Assembly: GCF_030272615.1 (NCBI RefSeq)
Contig: NC_081414.1
Location: 339,182,502 to 339,246,501, forward strand
DNA length: 64,000 bases
From: Cryptomeria japonica
Taxonomy: Eukaryota > Streptophyta > Pinopsida > Cupressales > Cupressaceae
Direction: 5' to 3'
Shown here: positions 21,467 through 31,702 of the stretch, piece after piece
How the letters are laid out: each line of letters starts with the position of its first letter
How positions within the stretch are numbered: position 1 is the stretch's first letter
Program-made: the position numbers and the translations under genes
Notes under the pieces: generated by a model
The model's database searches: none
Told to the model about the DNA's origin: nothing
What the model saw: only the letters and a program-made list of their open reading frames with translations

Positions 21467-22987
21467 ATGAAGATGAATGAGGATTCTCTATTTAGTCAAA
21501 TTTCATCTTAACACATGATACTAGAGAGCACATTTAAATTGAATTACAAAAAAACGTGGGAGAAATATTTTGAAAAAAAATCTATGGTCAGGTGAGCACA
21601 ATTATTTGTAAAGTTATTCAAGAAAAGAGAAAGGACTCCTATTTTGGAGTTGTTGGGTGTTGATAATAGGAAAAGCTCAGGAGGTCATGTAAAAGAAACA
21701 ATAGTTGAAAATTTGCAAGATACATTGAACCTTATTAATACCACAAGTCAAGGAGTTGATTCAAGTGTTTCAAATAGAGCATTGATGACTACGATTTCTA
21801 GTAAGAGGTTGTCACATAAAAGACAAGTTACAACAATTTCTGAATTACTACATATATCTAGAAAAACTGTTCAAAGAAATATTAGGAGGAGAAATATGTT
21901 AGATGAAAACATTGAAATGAATTGGGTAAATATTTGTAGACTTCCTTGAAAATACATAATTTCTGAAGATGTAGGAAGACTGGTCATTGAATATTAGACT
22001 AGCCACTCCCATGTTTCTTCCAATAGAAGGGACACTATACAAATGAAAGATGAATAGAGCGGTATGAAGATTTCACATCCTAAACACTTTGTAGATACAA
22101 CACAAAGTGAACTATTTGAAGCATTCAAGTAAGAATTTTTAGATGTGAAAATATGTCAGACAATGTTTGAGAGGTTGCACCCTTGCTTTGTATGCATAAA
22201 TAAGGTATGTGAAACTTGTTGCTGTCGAAATCATGTTGACTTTCATCTATACTTAGATTCATATAAAAAATCTATGGTAGTACTTAATCTAGATATGGTC
22301 ATCCTTAGAAGTACAACACAATTTGTGAAATCAATTTAATGTGATAAATCAAAAGATTTAGATGACTTCAATGTATAATGTATAAAAAGTACAGGCATTG
22401 ATTGTGGAGATTTGCAAAAATTTCCATTACGAATTGAGAATATTGATCTTTCAATGCCAATTTTGTGGAAGAGATTTCAATATGAGACATATCGAATTAA
22501 GACAAGAGATGAATCCAAAAAAATTGCTTTGAAGGAGAGTGAATTTCCCCACCTTCATTTTATGAACATATTTCGTACTATGATTTATCCACATATCCAA
22601 CATTGTCATGGTCCACGATGGCAAGCTAAACAATTTCATGATTCCAAATTTTTTTTCTCACCTGGTTATATTCTTTCAATTGTAGATTTCTCAAAAACTA
22701 TACATTTTCCCCTCAATCATAGATTCAAGCTCAATATTAACATTTTGATCAAGTTGCAATATTTGTGCAAGTGACCTATAGACATGCACAATTTGATGTG
22801 GATGGGGTAGAAAACTGTACTGATCCAAATGAATGCATTATCATCAAGGAGGTTCATTTCTATATCAGTGATGATAAGGTTCATGATAGGAGCTATGTAG
22901 CTCATTGTTTTTCAATGTTTTTTGAAGATCTTGCAAATTGCGGGATAAATGTTTCACAACATTGGATTTGGTTGGATGGTTGTGCAA
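21467..22987 (+). pseudogene. Gene X, large central exon region (degenerate)
   Basis: Coding resumes after element E with several frame breaks. Blocks in order are RTPILELLGVDNRKSSGGHV (from about 21635), a basic segment ISRKTVQRNIRRRNM (21860), and a Cys-rich block HPCFVCINKVCETCCCRNH (22170-22240) that could bind zinc. Next come RWQAKQFHDSKFFFSPGYIL (22617) with IVDFSKTIHF (22680), and YISDDKVHDRSYVAHCF (22862) leading to HWIWLDGCA (22960). The aspartates in IVDFS and WLDGC, with a Glu in the next exon, are spaced as possible DDE residues. The exon ends at a GTGAGT donor at 22988. I recall similar uncharacterised proteins in land plants, but the assignment as transposase-like is an inference. 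Confidence 0.55.
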
Positions 22988-23109
22988 GTGAGTACATAAG
23001 TTTAAATTCATTTTCATTTATATGTAAATTTGTATTTGATTTCAATTTGATAAATTTTATTTTAGATGTTCAATTGTACATGTACATGACATACAACTTT
23101 ATGGAGCAG

Positions 23110-23271
23110 GATAATTTAAATCTGCAAAAGGCTTTAATTGGCTATCCATCCAGCATGCTAGACACAATGTTAAGTTTTTGTGGAACTTCTTTGAAAGTGG
23201 ACATGGAAAAGGAAATCACAATGGATTAGGAGCATGTGTGAAGTGTGCACTTCGCTAACATGAACTTGGAG
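23110..23271 (+). pseudogene. Gene X exon with FFESGHGKG motif
   Basis: After a 122-bp intron (22988 GTGAGT to 23109 GCAG) the frame reads FKSAKGFNWLSIQHARHN, then FLWNFFESGHGKGNHNGLG and ACVKCALR. One stop (TAA where CAA is likely) lies right after the acceptor and another after CALR. The pattern of aromatic residues, FE.GHGKG, a Gly-rich turn and a following VK is typical of a widespread family of transposon-associated proteins. The Glu would be the third acidic residue. The exon ends near 23271 at a GTACT donor. Confidence 0.55.
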
Positions 23272-23372
23272 GTACTATTAATATTGTTTTCAATTTGTTT
23301 GTATCTATTTCTTAATATAATTTCATTTAAAAAGAAGTGCACATAAAAACATCTCTAAGTTATTTTATGTAG

Positions 23373-23474
23373 GTAATAGCATAGAGAATTCAAATAATTT
23401 TTTTGAATGGTGTCAAAGTCATTTTTCTAGTCGGGACACACCATACAACAAACGTTATTTTTGGGAAGTGAAAG
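23373..23474 (+). pseudogene. Gene X exon (FFEWCQ block)
   Basis: A short exon lies between a TGTAG acceptor (23371-23372) and a GGTAAAA donor (23475). It reads NSIENSNNFFEWCQSHF and then RYFWEVKG. It shows coding composition where the flanking introns of about 101 and 113 bp are very AT-rich. The W-C and RYFW residues fit the downstream conserved part of the same protein family. Confidence 0.5.
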
Positions 23475-23587
23475 GTAAAATATTTTTGCTCTCAAGAAAT
23501 CTTGAAAAAATTCATCAATTACATTTCACTTTTATCCTAAAGTTGTTGATCTAAAAATGTGAAAAATTCATTTCATATTTGTAATAG

Positions 23588-23763
23588 GTATTGATCGAAC
23601 TAATCCTTAAAATTGTCAAACAATTGTTGGTATTATAAGTTTACATGAAGTGATGACTACATGGCACCACAAGCCTCCATTGATTCCATTGATTCAAGTA
23701 AGAGAAAAATCATGCTTTTGTGTTGACAGTGTTGAGGACAATCTAATGAGTCAATGCAAGAAT
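23588..23763 (+). pseudogene. Gene X exon split by the Tat element
   Basis: The exon starts after the acceptor AATAG at 23587 and encodes ISLHEVMTTWHHKPPLIPLI followed by SCFCVDSVEDNLMSQCKN. One stop occurs early (after NP). At 23763 the frame is cut by the gypsy LTR. The final AGAAT (23759-23763) is repeated at 36489-36493, and the frame continues there without change (SQCKN then IANGYVSQ). The paired Cys residues (CFC, QCKNC) suggest a zinc-binding or structural site. Confidence 0.6.
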
Positions 23764-25392
23764 TGTAGCGTCGTAAATTGTACGCACTTGCTAGGGTGGT
23801 ACAATTTCACACCTAGTTTAGCACCCGCCTTAGTGCATTTTACATTTTGCATTGCAGTTAATTAATCAAATTAATTAGGTCTAAGGTCCTATTTCATCGT
23901 CCTCTACATCATAAAGTTGGGCCCTTTCGTCAAAGCGTGCCCTTTTCATTTTATTCCTCCAATACATCATTCAATCAAAAACCCTAATTAAGTCCTATTT
24001 TGAACTTGGGGGCTTGGTTTCGGGGTCAAAACATCTCGAAATCACCTGTAACTTCGGGATTCTCTCTAAAATCATCATATTCGATGGCCCTGAAAATTTG
24101 GTGAAAAGTTGTCGGGACCGTGGCGCCCGGAGTGCACATGGTCCCAGACATTTTTCCCAAAATTTTAGGAGCACGATCCAATCATAAAATAAAGCTTAAC
24201 CCCAACAAATTGGCGGGAAATTCAATCTCTAGGTCGGCCAAAAGACGAAATTATGACCTAGGGTTTCATACATAAGAGCTCTCTTTCTTCATTTGAAGGG
24301 ATCCGATTTTTGTTTTCAGGAACCTCATATGCAGCGAAAGAGTAGATCTTTGAAGACTTCAACAATATTCAACATCCTTCTATCAAGCACTTATCAATTT
24401 CATTCATCCATTTAGGGCTTGGAAGACATTGAAGAATAATAGGAGATTACCGACTGAAGATTGGCTTGTACTCCTCCCTTGAGGGTTGGGTATGATTTCA
24501 TGTTGTTTTCATGTCTTTGCATAAGCTTCAATACATCATTTATTCATGCTTTAGATCACATTGCATCTTGATTTAGAGAATTTACATTGTCATTTACAAG
24601 CAATTAGGGTTTACTTTCTAGGTTGCTCTAGATTGCTTTCTTGCATTTTAGGACCTTGCACACACAATACATTTTACAAAAACAAATTGGCTATTCGTGG
24701 AGGTGGAAATCATCGAAGTGGGGGTTTGACTAAGGCAAAACCCTATATAGCCGCCCATACACCCTTTTTCAGATATAAGTGCAGGTTTTGGACTCAGACG
24801 ACGCCGCAGGATACAGATCCGGAGAGAACAGGTCAAGACAGCACTCTGCATCAAATTGCAGAGCAGAAGACTGGGACAGGGGCGCTGGGCACCCTGGTCC
24901 TACCAGGACAGGGGTGCTGGGCGCCCTGGTCCCTGGGACAGAGGCGCTGGGCGCCCTGGTCCTCCGGACAGACAGCTTTCTGACAGTGTTTCAGAGTGCA
25001 AAATGACAGTTTCTAGTGCAATTTTCAGGACAAAATCAGGACAGTGGCACCCGCACCCCCATCCCGAACATTTTCAGTCCGATTCTGACTCCGGGTACAC
25101 ATCTGCATTCTTATTTCATCCTTGTATTTACAACTGTTCATTGTTTAATCTCAATTCTGCAATCTTGTTATTAGTTCATACTTGCATTTTGGGATTAGGG
25201 TTTGAACTTGCATCATTTTAACTTTCAATTTCAACAAGGGAATAGAAATCCTAATAGATATCCCATGGCTCTCTCTTTCACAAAAAGAAGTAGCCAATTG
25301 TGCGATATCTCTAGGCTCTTTCGTATTCTGTAATGTGTGTAAAAAGGTGGGATTAGGGCATGTTGACCTAGTCTCGCTTTTTCCCCTACACA
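23764..25392 (+). repeat. Tat element 5' LTR
   Basis: It starts TGTAGCGTCGTAAATTG and ends TTTTTCCCCTACACA. It aligns with the 3' LTR along its length; the 3' copy has small extra blocks, for example TTTCTCCTTTAGCACTTA near 34915 and a CACACTAGGTCTG block near 35735. The similarity is high, so the insertion is not very old. It contains the GC-rich direct repeats at 24872-24966. Confidence 0.92.
24872..24966. repeat. GC-rich direct repeats in the Tat LTR
   Basis: Three units of about 31 bp with core GGGACAGGGGCGCTGGGC and CCCTGGTCC stand in an otherwise AT-rich LTR. The 3' LTR has the same array at about 35960-36052. The core GGCGCCCTG also recurs in the minisatellite at 33922-34067. Confidence 0.75.
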
Positions 25393-25395
25393 TTT

Positions 25396-25413
25396 TGGTG
25401 AACCCGACGTGAA
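25396..25413 (+). other. Candidate primer binding site of the Tat element
   Basis: TGGTGAACCCGACGTGAA starts 3 bp after the 5' LTR with the TGG that pairs with tRNA CCA. I could not match it to a particular tRNA by eye. It is clearly not the initiator-Met site used by the copia elements. Confidence 0.6.
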
Positions 25414-25554
25414 TCTATCATTGCTTCCTCTTGCATTGCATTTGTTAGATCTAGATCTAGATTTAGTGTGTTTTCATTTCATTTTCATTAAAAAGAAAAA
25501 AAAAAAGTGTGTTTCTTTGCATTGTGTGTTTAAATTTTATGCAATCTTTTCAAA

Positions 25555-28500
25555 ATGTCAGATTTTTATTTACAAAATGTTCATGCTTTTGATGATTATT
25601 ATGAGTATAGCCAAGATGAATTAGATGAAGCTTTAGATGAGTTTTTAAACCCTAAAGATGCCAAACCTTCATTTTACCAAAAACTCATAAACCTTGTTAC
25701 TATGCCATTTAGGTGTGATGAGAAAGATAAGTCGAATGATTCCTCTCAAGGATACATTCCTATCAACTCTTCCCCTGAATCTAGTAACATGGTTGTTTTC
25801 AATAATCCCCTCTATGAGGAGATGTCTCCTTTTGAATCCAAAGCTAAGCCTTTTAACCGATATGATCATGCTTTGTTGGATGATGCTCTTGATGACTTTG
25901 TGGCTTTATCGAAATCTTTAAACAAGAACAAGACTTCTAAATTGGTGAACATGATAAACTTGAATGAACATAACAAGCCTCTTTTTGAAGTCCAAGGTGC
26001 TTATCCTTCTCCCACCTTTCAAGTTCCTAAGTCACCTCTCCTTACTGTCCAAGGAGGGTATGATCATGATCCCTTTCGTACTCCGAATAAACCAATTATC
26101 ATCGTACAAGGAAGAAAACCTATAAGTCCCTATAGTTATGCCAAGCAAATAACTAGAGAGAGTTATCATGCGGTTGCCCATACTTATCACACCCGAAATA
26201 ATAGGCAACCTAATCCCCCTCCTGTTATTCCAGTTTCTCTTCCTAATCCTCAACCAATTCTTCCACAAGCTCCCCATATTTCGCAAGTTATGGGTAAGGA
26301 ATATGATCTCATAGAACAACTTAAAGCTACCCCTGCTAAGATATCCCTTTGGGATTTGATTCAAACTTCTTCCGCTCATCATGGAATGTTACAAGATGCC
26401 TTGAAAGATTTGAATGTTCCTCCACCAAATACATCTAGTAATATAGCTTCTTTGGTTAACTCTGTGATGAATCCTAAAGCTCAAATTGTGTTTACCCAAG
26501 ATGAGTTGCCTACTAGTGAAATTCAACAACAATATGATCCCTTGATGATTGTGGTTATCATGAAAGACACTGCTATAAGACGAACACTAGTAGATAATGG
26601 CTCTGGCCTTAATGTGTGTAGCATTAATCTATTGCATAAGATGAATGTGGATACGTCTCTTATTGAGCCTGACTCTCGTCCCATTCGTGGCTTTGACAAT
26701 GTGGCTAAGACTTCATTAGGTATTATCACCTTACCTCTCACAGTGGGACCTGTTACTTTGCCTACTCCTATCCATGTTATGTTGGGAAATTTAACATATA
26801 ACTTGTTATTAGGGAGGCCTTGGATTCACAGCATGCAAGCTGTCCCCTCTACATTGCATAGACAAGTTAAATTCGTCTATAACAATAAGACATATACTTT
26901 GATAGGTGATACTAATTTTCAAGCTTGTCTACAAACATTTACTTCCAAAGGAGGTTCTTCTAAGCCATCCTCGTCTAGTGATGACTCTTTAAACAAGATA
27001 CCTATCGATGAGTCTTCGCTCTCTGATGATCAAAATTCTTTGGATGAGCCTGGAGCTCCTGAAGAAGATCCTTCTCGACTTGAAACTACACATAAGAAGG
27101 ATTTTGATCCTGAGAAGGTTCTCGCAGAGGATGATTGGGGATTTCTTGATTTTAACCCTACCTTTGTAGGTGAATATAAGGTTCCTTCTAGAGAAATTAA
27201 AGTTGAAAAGAAGGAAGAAGCTAAAAATCAATCAACCTTACCTGAATCTATGAGTAATAATTTTGTGGCCGCTTCTCAAACTTCTTCTCCTCACACCTCT
27301 AATTATGAAGAGTTTGATTCTTTGTCTTATGAAAAACCACCTTCTCTTCCTGAAATGGCTGATCGTTATGGTCGTGGTTTTCGCATTTTTGCTAAGCATG
27401 GGTATCATGGAAAAGGTCGTGGTGCTCATGAACAAGGGATAAGAGTTCCTCTAGAGACTAATTTTCACAATTATGCCTTTGGACTTGGCTATAATCCTTG
27501 CAAACGTACTAAAGCTTCTAAAAGACCATGCATTAGTGTTAATGCTATCTCTACATCTTTATCAATACAACACCCTGAGTATATTGATGGGGATCCTTCG
27601 GGTGATTGTGCTTTGGATATCTTCCCTACCGACGATGCTTTAGCTGAGTTTTTGGGAGCCTATGACACTCTTCCTCGTTATCATCACAATAGGGGACTCC
27701 CTTATTGTTTGAACACTGAAGCCTATTTTGGAAGAGAGATCGATAATGATGAGATTGTGAAAGAATTCCCTCAGTTAAAGGATGCTCCTCAACAAAGTAA
27801 TCTTCTCATAAGTGACACCATTGATGTTAAGATGGATCCTTGCAATAAAGAGAAAGTTATTAAAATTGGGAAATGTTTGGATGAAGAGGAACAGAAACAA
27901 TATGAAGATTTATTGCATGAATTCCCTGAGATCTTTGCTTGGACATATTCTGACATGCCTGGTATAGATCCTAAGATTGTTACTCATAATATTGTCTTAG
28001 TTCCCGATGCTAAGCCCATGAAACAAAAGATTCGAAAAATGAATCCTAAGGTGGCTCTGCTTGTTAAGGCTGAGATTGAAAAATTATTGGAGGCTGGATT
28101 TATCCGCCCTATTGACTATTCCCCATGGATTTCAAATATTGTCGCTGTGGCTAAACCAGACAACAAAATAAGAATGTGTACCGATTTTCGGGATCTAAAT
28201 AAGGCTTCTTTAAAAGACGATTTCCCTCTTCCAAACATTGACATGATAGTTGATTCTACGGCAGGACATGCTTTGTTATCCTTCATGGATGGTTTTTCAG
28301 GCTACAATAAAATTTTTATTAACCCTCAAGATCAATTCAAAACCGCTTTCACCACTCCTTGGGGTACGTTTTGTTGGATAATGTTGCCTTTCAGACTTAA
28401 AAATGCCGGTGCAACTTATCAACGAGCGATGACCCTTATCTTTCATGATTATATGCATAAGATTTTAGAGGATTATGTTGATGATATTTTAGCCAAATCC

Positions 28501-30813
28501 TTTCTTTGCATGGATCATATTAAAATCCTTCATCAAATCTTTGAAAGAATTCGTAAATATCACATGCGCTTGGATCCTCGAAAATGTGGTTTTGGTGTGG
28601 ATAGTGGAAAACTATTAGGATTCATAGTTTCACATCGTGGGATTGAGGTGGAAACTAAGAAAATAGATGCTATTGTCAACATACCACCTCCTAGAAATGT
28701 GTCTCAACTTAAAAGCTTACAAGGAAAGATTCAAGCCATTCGTAGGTTTGTGTCTCAACTCACGGATCATACCTTTTCTTTTACTCAACTCCTTAAAAAG
28801 GATATCACTTTTCAATGGAACGAAGATTGTCAGCAAGCATTTGAAGATTTAAAAGTGTATTTGGCTAGTCCTCCTATTCTACAACCTACCGAACCTTCTA
28901 AACCTTTCCTTCTGTATACAGCTGCTTCTTCTCATGCTCTCACAGCATTGTTGGCCCAACATGATAAAGATGGTAAGGAATGTCCGGTTTATTACATAAG
29001 TCATACCTTACTCGATTATGAGACCCGATATTCTGCGATAGAAAGACAATGCTTGGCCTTGGTGTTTGCAACTCAGAAATTGAGACATTATCTTTTAAAT
29101 TCAGAAGTCCACGTCATGATAAAGTTTGATCCTTTGAATCATTTTTTCTCTAAAACTGATTTATCAGGACGTCTAGCTAAGTGGGTTATGATGTTAACTG
29201 AATTTGACCTTGAATTTGTTTCACAAAGAGCAATTAAAGGACAAGCGTTGACTGACCACTTAGTTGAGGCCCCTTCACCTTTTTCCTTCCCTCACCCTGA
29301 GTCTTTTCCTGATGACTTCATTCTTTCTATAGAGAAAGATGAAACTTGGGAGTTATACTTTGATGGCTCTAAGTGTTGTACGGGATCGGGGGTAGGTGTT
29401 GTTCTGATTTCTCCTACAAAGAAATCTATTCCCTTATCATATCGTCTAAATTTCCTGTGTACCAATAACATTGCTGAGTATGAGGCTCTTATAGCAGGAA
29501 TAAAAGCAACCTTAGCTCTGAATATAAAACACATACATATCTATGGAGATTCGCAATTGATTATAAGACAAGTAACAGGACTATATCAAGCAAAACAAGA
29601 CAAATTATCACAATATAAAGACCTTGCTATCTCTTTATTACAAAATTTTGATTCTTATACCATGGAACCCGTTCCTCGAAAAGATAATCGACATGCAGAT
29701 GCAATGGCATGTGTGGCTTCTCTTGTATCTTTAGAGGATCCTGTGGTTGATCCTAATTTTGTTATTCACAACCTTATTTCTCCAGCTATTGTAGACGATT
29801 CAAGCTTAGTAACATGTTGTGACTTTATAGATTCAGACGAATGGTACTTGCATATCATAAGATATTTGACCGATGGTACCTTTCCTGATTCCGCTAATAG
29901 GAACACTAGGGCTAGAATCCGCAAGCTGTCTGCTAGGTATATCATTCTTTCTAATGTTCTTTACCGAAGGGGTTACGATGGTCTTCTCCTTCGCTGTCTT
30001 AACAAATCGGAAATCCCTGTTGCTCTTGAAGAGGCACATTCAGGTGCCTGTGGGGGGCATTTTGGAGGAAAATCCTTGGTTCATAGATTGCTTCGTATGG
30101 GATACTATTGGCAAACTATGCAAAAGGATTCTTTTTCATTTGTTAAGAAATGCCATCAATGTCAACAACACAATAATCTGATTCATGCTCCTGCCCAAGA
30201 ACTTCGTTCTCAAGTAGCTTCTTGGCCTTTCTCTGCATGGGGTTTGGATCTTATTGGAAAAATCTCTCCTCCTTCATCTCAAGGACACATCTTCATTATA
30301 ACCGCAACAAATTACTTTACGAAGTGGGTAGAAGCTATTCCCCTTCGCTCTACTACTATTGAAGTGATTTGTCAATTTCTTCTAGAAAACATCATTTCTC
30401 GATTCGGGATACCTTCCACTATAATCTCAGATAATGGGACATCATTTAAGAACAAGGACGTGAAGAAATTCCTCGAGAAGTATCATATCAAACATCGATT
30501 TTCTGCACTGTATTATCCTCAGTCAAATGGCCAAGCCGAATCATCCAATAAGATAATTGAACAAATTCTTCACAAAATCGTGAATAAGCATGGTAAGGAT
30601 TGGAGTAACCTGCTAATCTATGCTCTTTGGGCCTACCGAATGAGTGTACGAATTGCTACGGGAACTACTCCTTATAATCTTGTTTATGGTGCTGACGCTA
30701 TTATGCCCTTAGAGTTAGAGATTCCATCACTTAGGGTTTCTCTCAAAGGTATAGTAGATGATGACTCTTATAGAGAACAACGACTTCAACAGCTTGAGAT
30801 GCTTGATGAATAG
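25555..30813 (+). CDS. Tat element polyprotein: PR, RT, RNase H, second RNase H, INT (no recognisable gag)
   Basis: This is an uninterrupted frame of 1752 codons. The first 330 residues are acidic and Pro-rich, with three spaced VQG motifs, and lack Gag or zinc-knuckle signatures. Protease is marked by LVDNGSGLNV (about residue 345). A G-patch-like stretch (GYHGKGRGAHEQGI, FGLGYNPC) lies near 620-645. RT runs from about 840, with CTDFRDLNKASLKDDFPL and the catalytic YVDDIL near 973. The first RNase H spans about 1115-1235 and the second about 1262-1390, with LYFDGS, AEYEAL, YGDSQL and HADAMA. Integrase has an HHCC-like region (about 1490-1535), then DLIGK, ISDNGTSF and NGQAESSN as the DDE triad. 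It ends at a single TAG (30811), after which the same frame continues. Confidence 0.9.
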   Translation: MSDFYLQNVHAFDDYYEYSQDELDEALDEFLNPKDAKPSFYQKLINLVTMPFRCDEKDKSNDSSQGYIPINSSPESSNMVVFNNPLYEEMSPFESKAKPFNRYDHALLDDALDDFVALSKSLNKNKTSKLVNMINLNEHNKPLFEVQGAYPSPTFQVPKSPLLTVQGGYDHDPFRTPNKPIIIVQGRKPISPYSYAKQITRESYHAVAHTYHTRNNRQPNPPPVIPVSLPNPQPILPQAPHISQVMGKEYDLIEQLKATPAKISLWDLIQTSSAHHGMLQDALKDLNVPPPNTSSNIASLVNSVMNPKAQIVFTQDELPTSEIQQQYDPLMIVVIMKDTAIRRTLVDNGSGLNVCSINLLHKMNVDTSLIEPDSRPIRGFDNVAKTSLGIITLPLTVGPVTLPTPIHVMLGNLTYNLLLGRPWIHSMQAVPSTLHRQVKFVYNNKTYTLIGDTNFQACLQTFTSKGGSSKPSSSSDDSLNKIPIDESSLSDDQNSLDEPGAPEEDPSRLETTHKKDFDPEKVLAEDDWGFLDFNPTFVGEYKVPSREIKVEKKEEAKNQSTLPESMSNNFVAASQTSSPHTSNYEEFDSLSYEKPPSLPEMADRYGRGFRIFAKHGYHGKGRGAHEQGIRVPLETNFHNYAFGLGYNPCKRTKASKRPCISVNAISTSLSIQHPEYIDGDPSGDCALDIFPTDDALAEFLGAYDTLPRYHHNRGLPYCLNTEAYFGREIDNDEIVKEFPQLKDAPQQSNLLISDTIDVKMDPCNKEKVIKIGKCLDEEEQKQYEDLLHEFPEIFAWTYSDMPGIDPKIVTHNIVLVPDAKPMKQKIRKMNPKVALLVKAEIEKLLEAGFIRPIDYSPWISNIVAVAKPDNKIRMCTDFRDLNKASLKDDFPLPNIDMIVDSTAGHALLSFMDGFSGYNKIFINPQDQFKTAFTTPWGTFCWIMLPFRLKNAGATYQRAMTLIFHDYMHKILEDYVDDILAKSFLCMDHIKILHQIFERIRKYHMRLDPRKCGFGVDSGKLLGFIVSHRGIEVETKKIDAIVNIPPPRNVSQLKSLQGKIQAIRRFVSQLTDHTFSFTQLLKKDITFQWNEDCQQAFEDLKVYLASPPILQPTEPSKPFLLYTAASSHALTALLAQHDKDGKECPVYYISHTLLDYETRYSAIERQCLALVFATQKLRHYLLNSEVHVMIKFDPLNHFFSKTDLSGRLAKWVMMLTEFDLEFVSQRAIKGQALTDHLVEAPSPFSFPHPESFPDDFILSIEKDETWELYFDGSKCCTGSGVGVVLISPTKKSIPLSYRLNFLCTNNIAEYEALIAGIKATLALNIKHIHIYGDSQLIIRQVTGLYQAKQDKLSQYKDLAISLLQNFDSYTMEPVPRKDNRHADAMACVASLVSLEDPVVDPNFVIHNLISPAIVDDSSLVTCCDFIDSDEWYLHIIRYLTDGTFPDSANRNTRARIRKLSARYIILSNVLYRRGYDGLLLRCLNKSEIPVALEEAHSGACGGHFGGKSLVHRLLRMGYYWQTMQKDSFSFVKKCHQCQQHNNLIHAPAQELRSQVASWPFSAWGLDLIGKISPPSSQGHIFIITATNYFTKWVEAIPLRSTTIEVICQFLLENIISRFGIPSTIISDNGTSFKNKDVKKFLEKYHIKHRFSALYYPQSNGQAESSNKIIEQILHKIVNKHGKDWSNLLIYALWAYRMSVRIATGTTPYNLVYGADAIMPLELEIPSLRVSLKGIVDDDSYREQRLQQLEMLDE

Positions 30814-31101
30814 CGTATAAACACTCTTGAGCATATTCAAGCGTATCACAAAACTCTACAACGAAGCTATAATGATAAGGTCATTCAATGTTCCTTCTCA
30901 GTAGGTGACTTAGTCCTTTATGAGAATCAGCGCAATGTGAATGCTTTGCCTGTAGAAAAGGGAAAATTTAGTCCTAATTGGCTTGGACCATATATCATTA
31001 TTGAGGATTATGGATCAGGTGCTTACAAAATAGCGGATGTAGACGGTACGCCTCTTAAAGAACCTATCAATGCTATGCACTTGCGTAGATATTATGCTTA
31101 A
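30814..31101 (+). pseudogene. Tat integrase C-terminal extension after the stop
   Basis: The frame of the polyprotein continues in register after the TAG at 30811-30813 for 95 codons, to TAA at 31099-31101. It reads LEHIQAYHKTLQRSYNDK, then SVGDLVLYENQRN, GKFSPNWLGPYIIIEDYGSG and AMHLRRYYA. This is the GPY-type C-terminal region of gypsy integrase. The stop is therefore a point mutation, or less likely a readthrough site, not the natural end. Pol without this tail should have impaired integration. Confidence 0.85.
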
Positions 31102-31702
31102 TTCTTCATTCCTTCTCTTCTTTTCAGTTCTTCAACATTGGATAATATGTTAGTATCTCCTAATTAGAGCAAAATAGAATTAAATGTTATGGTGTTTAAT
31201 CTATATTGCTTCATTCCTGACAAGCGTGTCTTCTTACTTTATAGTTTGTCTTGAATTCATTTATGTAAATTGTAAAAGATTTACATTTCCATTATGCTAG
31301 CATATTATACAGTGTCTTTTTGTGTTAAGTAGAATCGTATCATGTTGTGTTTAAGTTCAAAATTAAATCACATTAGTTATATGATTCTTAGACTTAATGC
31401 ATATTTCTTCCTTATCATCAATGTAGTACTTGATTAAACATTTTAATTAAGTCGCACATGTATCAATTTAATCATGGAGCATTGAGAAATCAATCACATG
31501 GAAATTAAATTCTGAACATACATGTACACTTACCAAATGTATTAGATTTAATCAAAGCAAAATATACATTGTTTTAAGAATTAAAGACAACACATTTGAG
31601 ACAAAAGAGAAGCATGTATATATACATAGATATATGTGTGGATCGTATACAAATATAGGTCACTGTATATCCAAAATGTGACCTCTCTTTTACAACATAA
31701 AA
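31102..31702. other. Non-coding spacer between pol and the antisense gene
   Basis: AT-rich sequence with no coding signal on either strand. It lies tail-to-tail between the sense pol and the antisense mobile-domain gene, so it probably holds the 3' end of the antisense transcript. No clear terminator or poly(A) signal could be fixed. Confidence 0.5.

Noticed and set aside
24561-25006. Open frames on the plus strand inside the Tat 5' LTR rich in Gly, Ala, Pro and Trp
   Set aside because: They run through the GC-rich direct repeats of the LTR, which give open frames by composition. The same frames recur in the 3' LTR with different ends.
25669-27435. Minus-strand frames opposite the Tat pol
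   Set aside because: They are shadows of the 1752-codon sense frame, without motifs.
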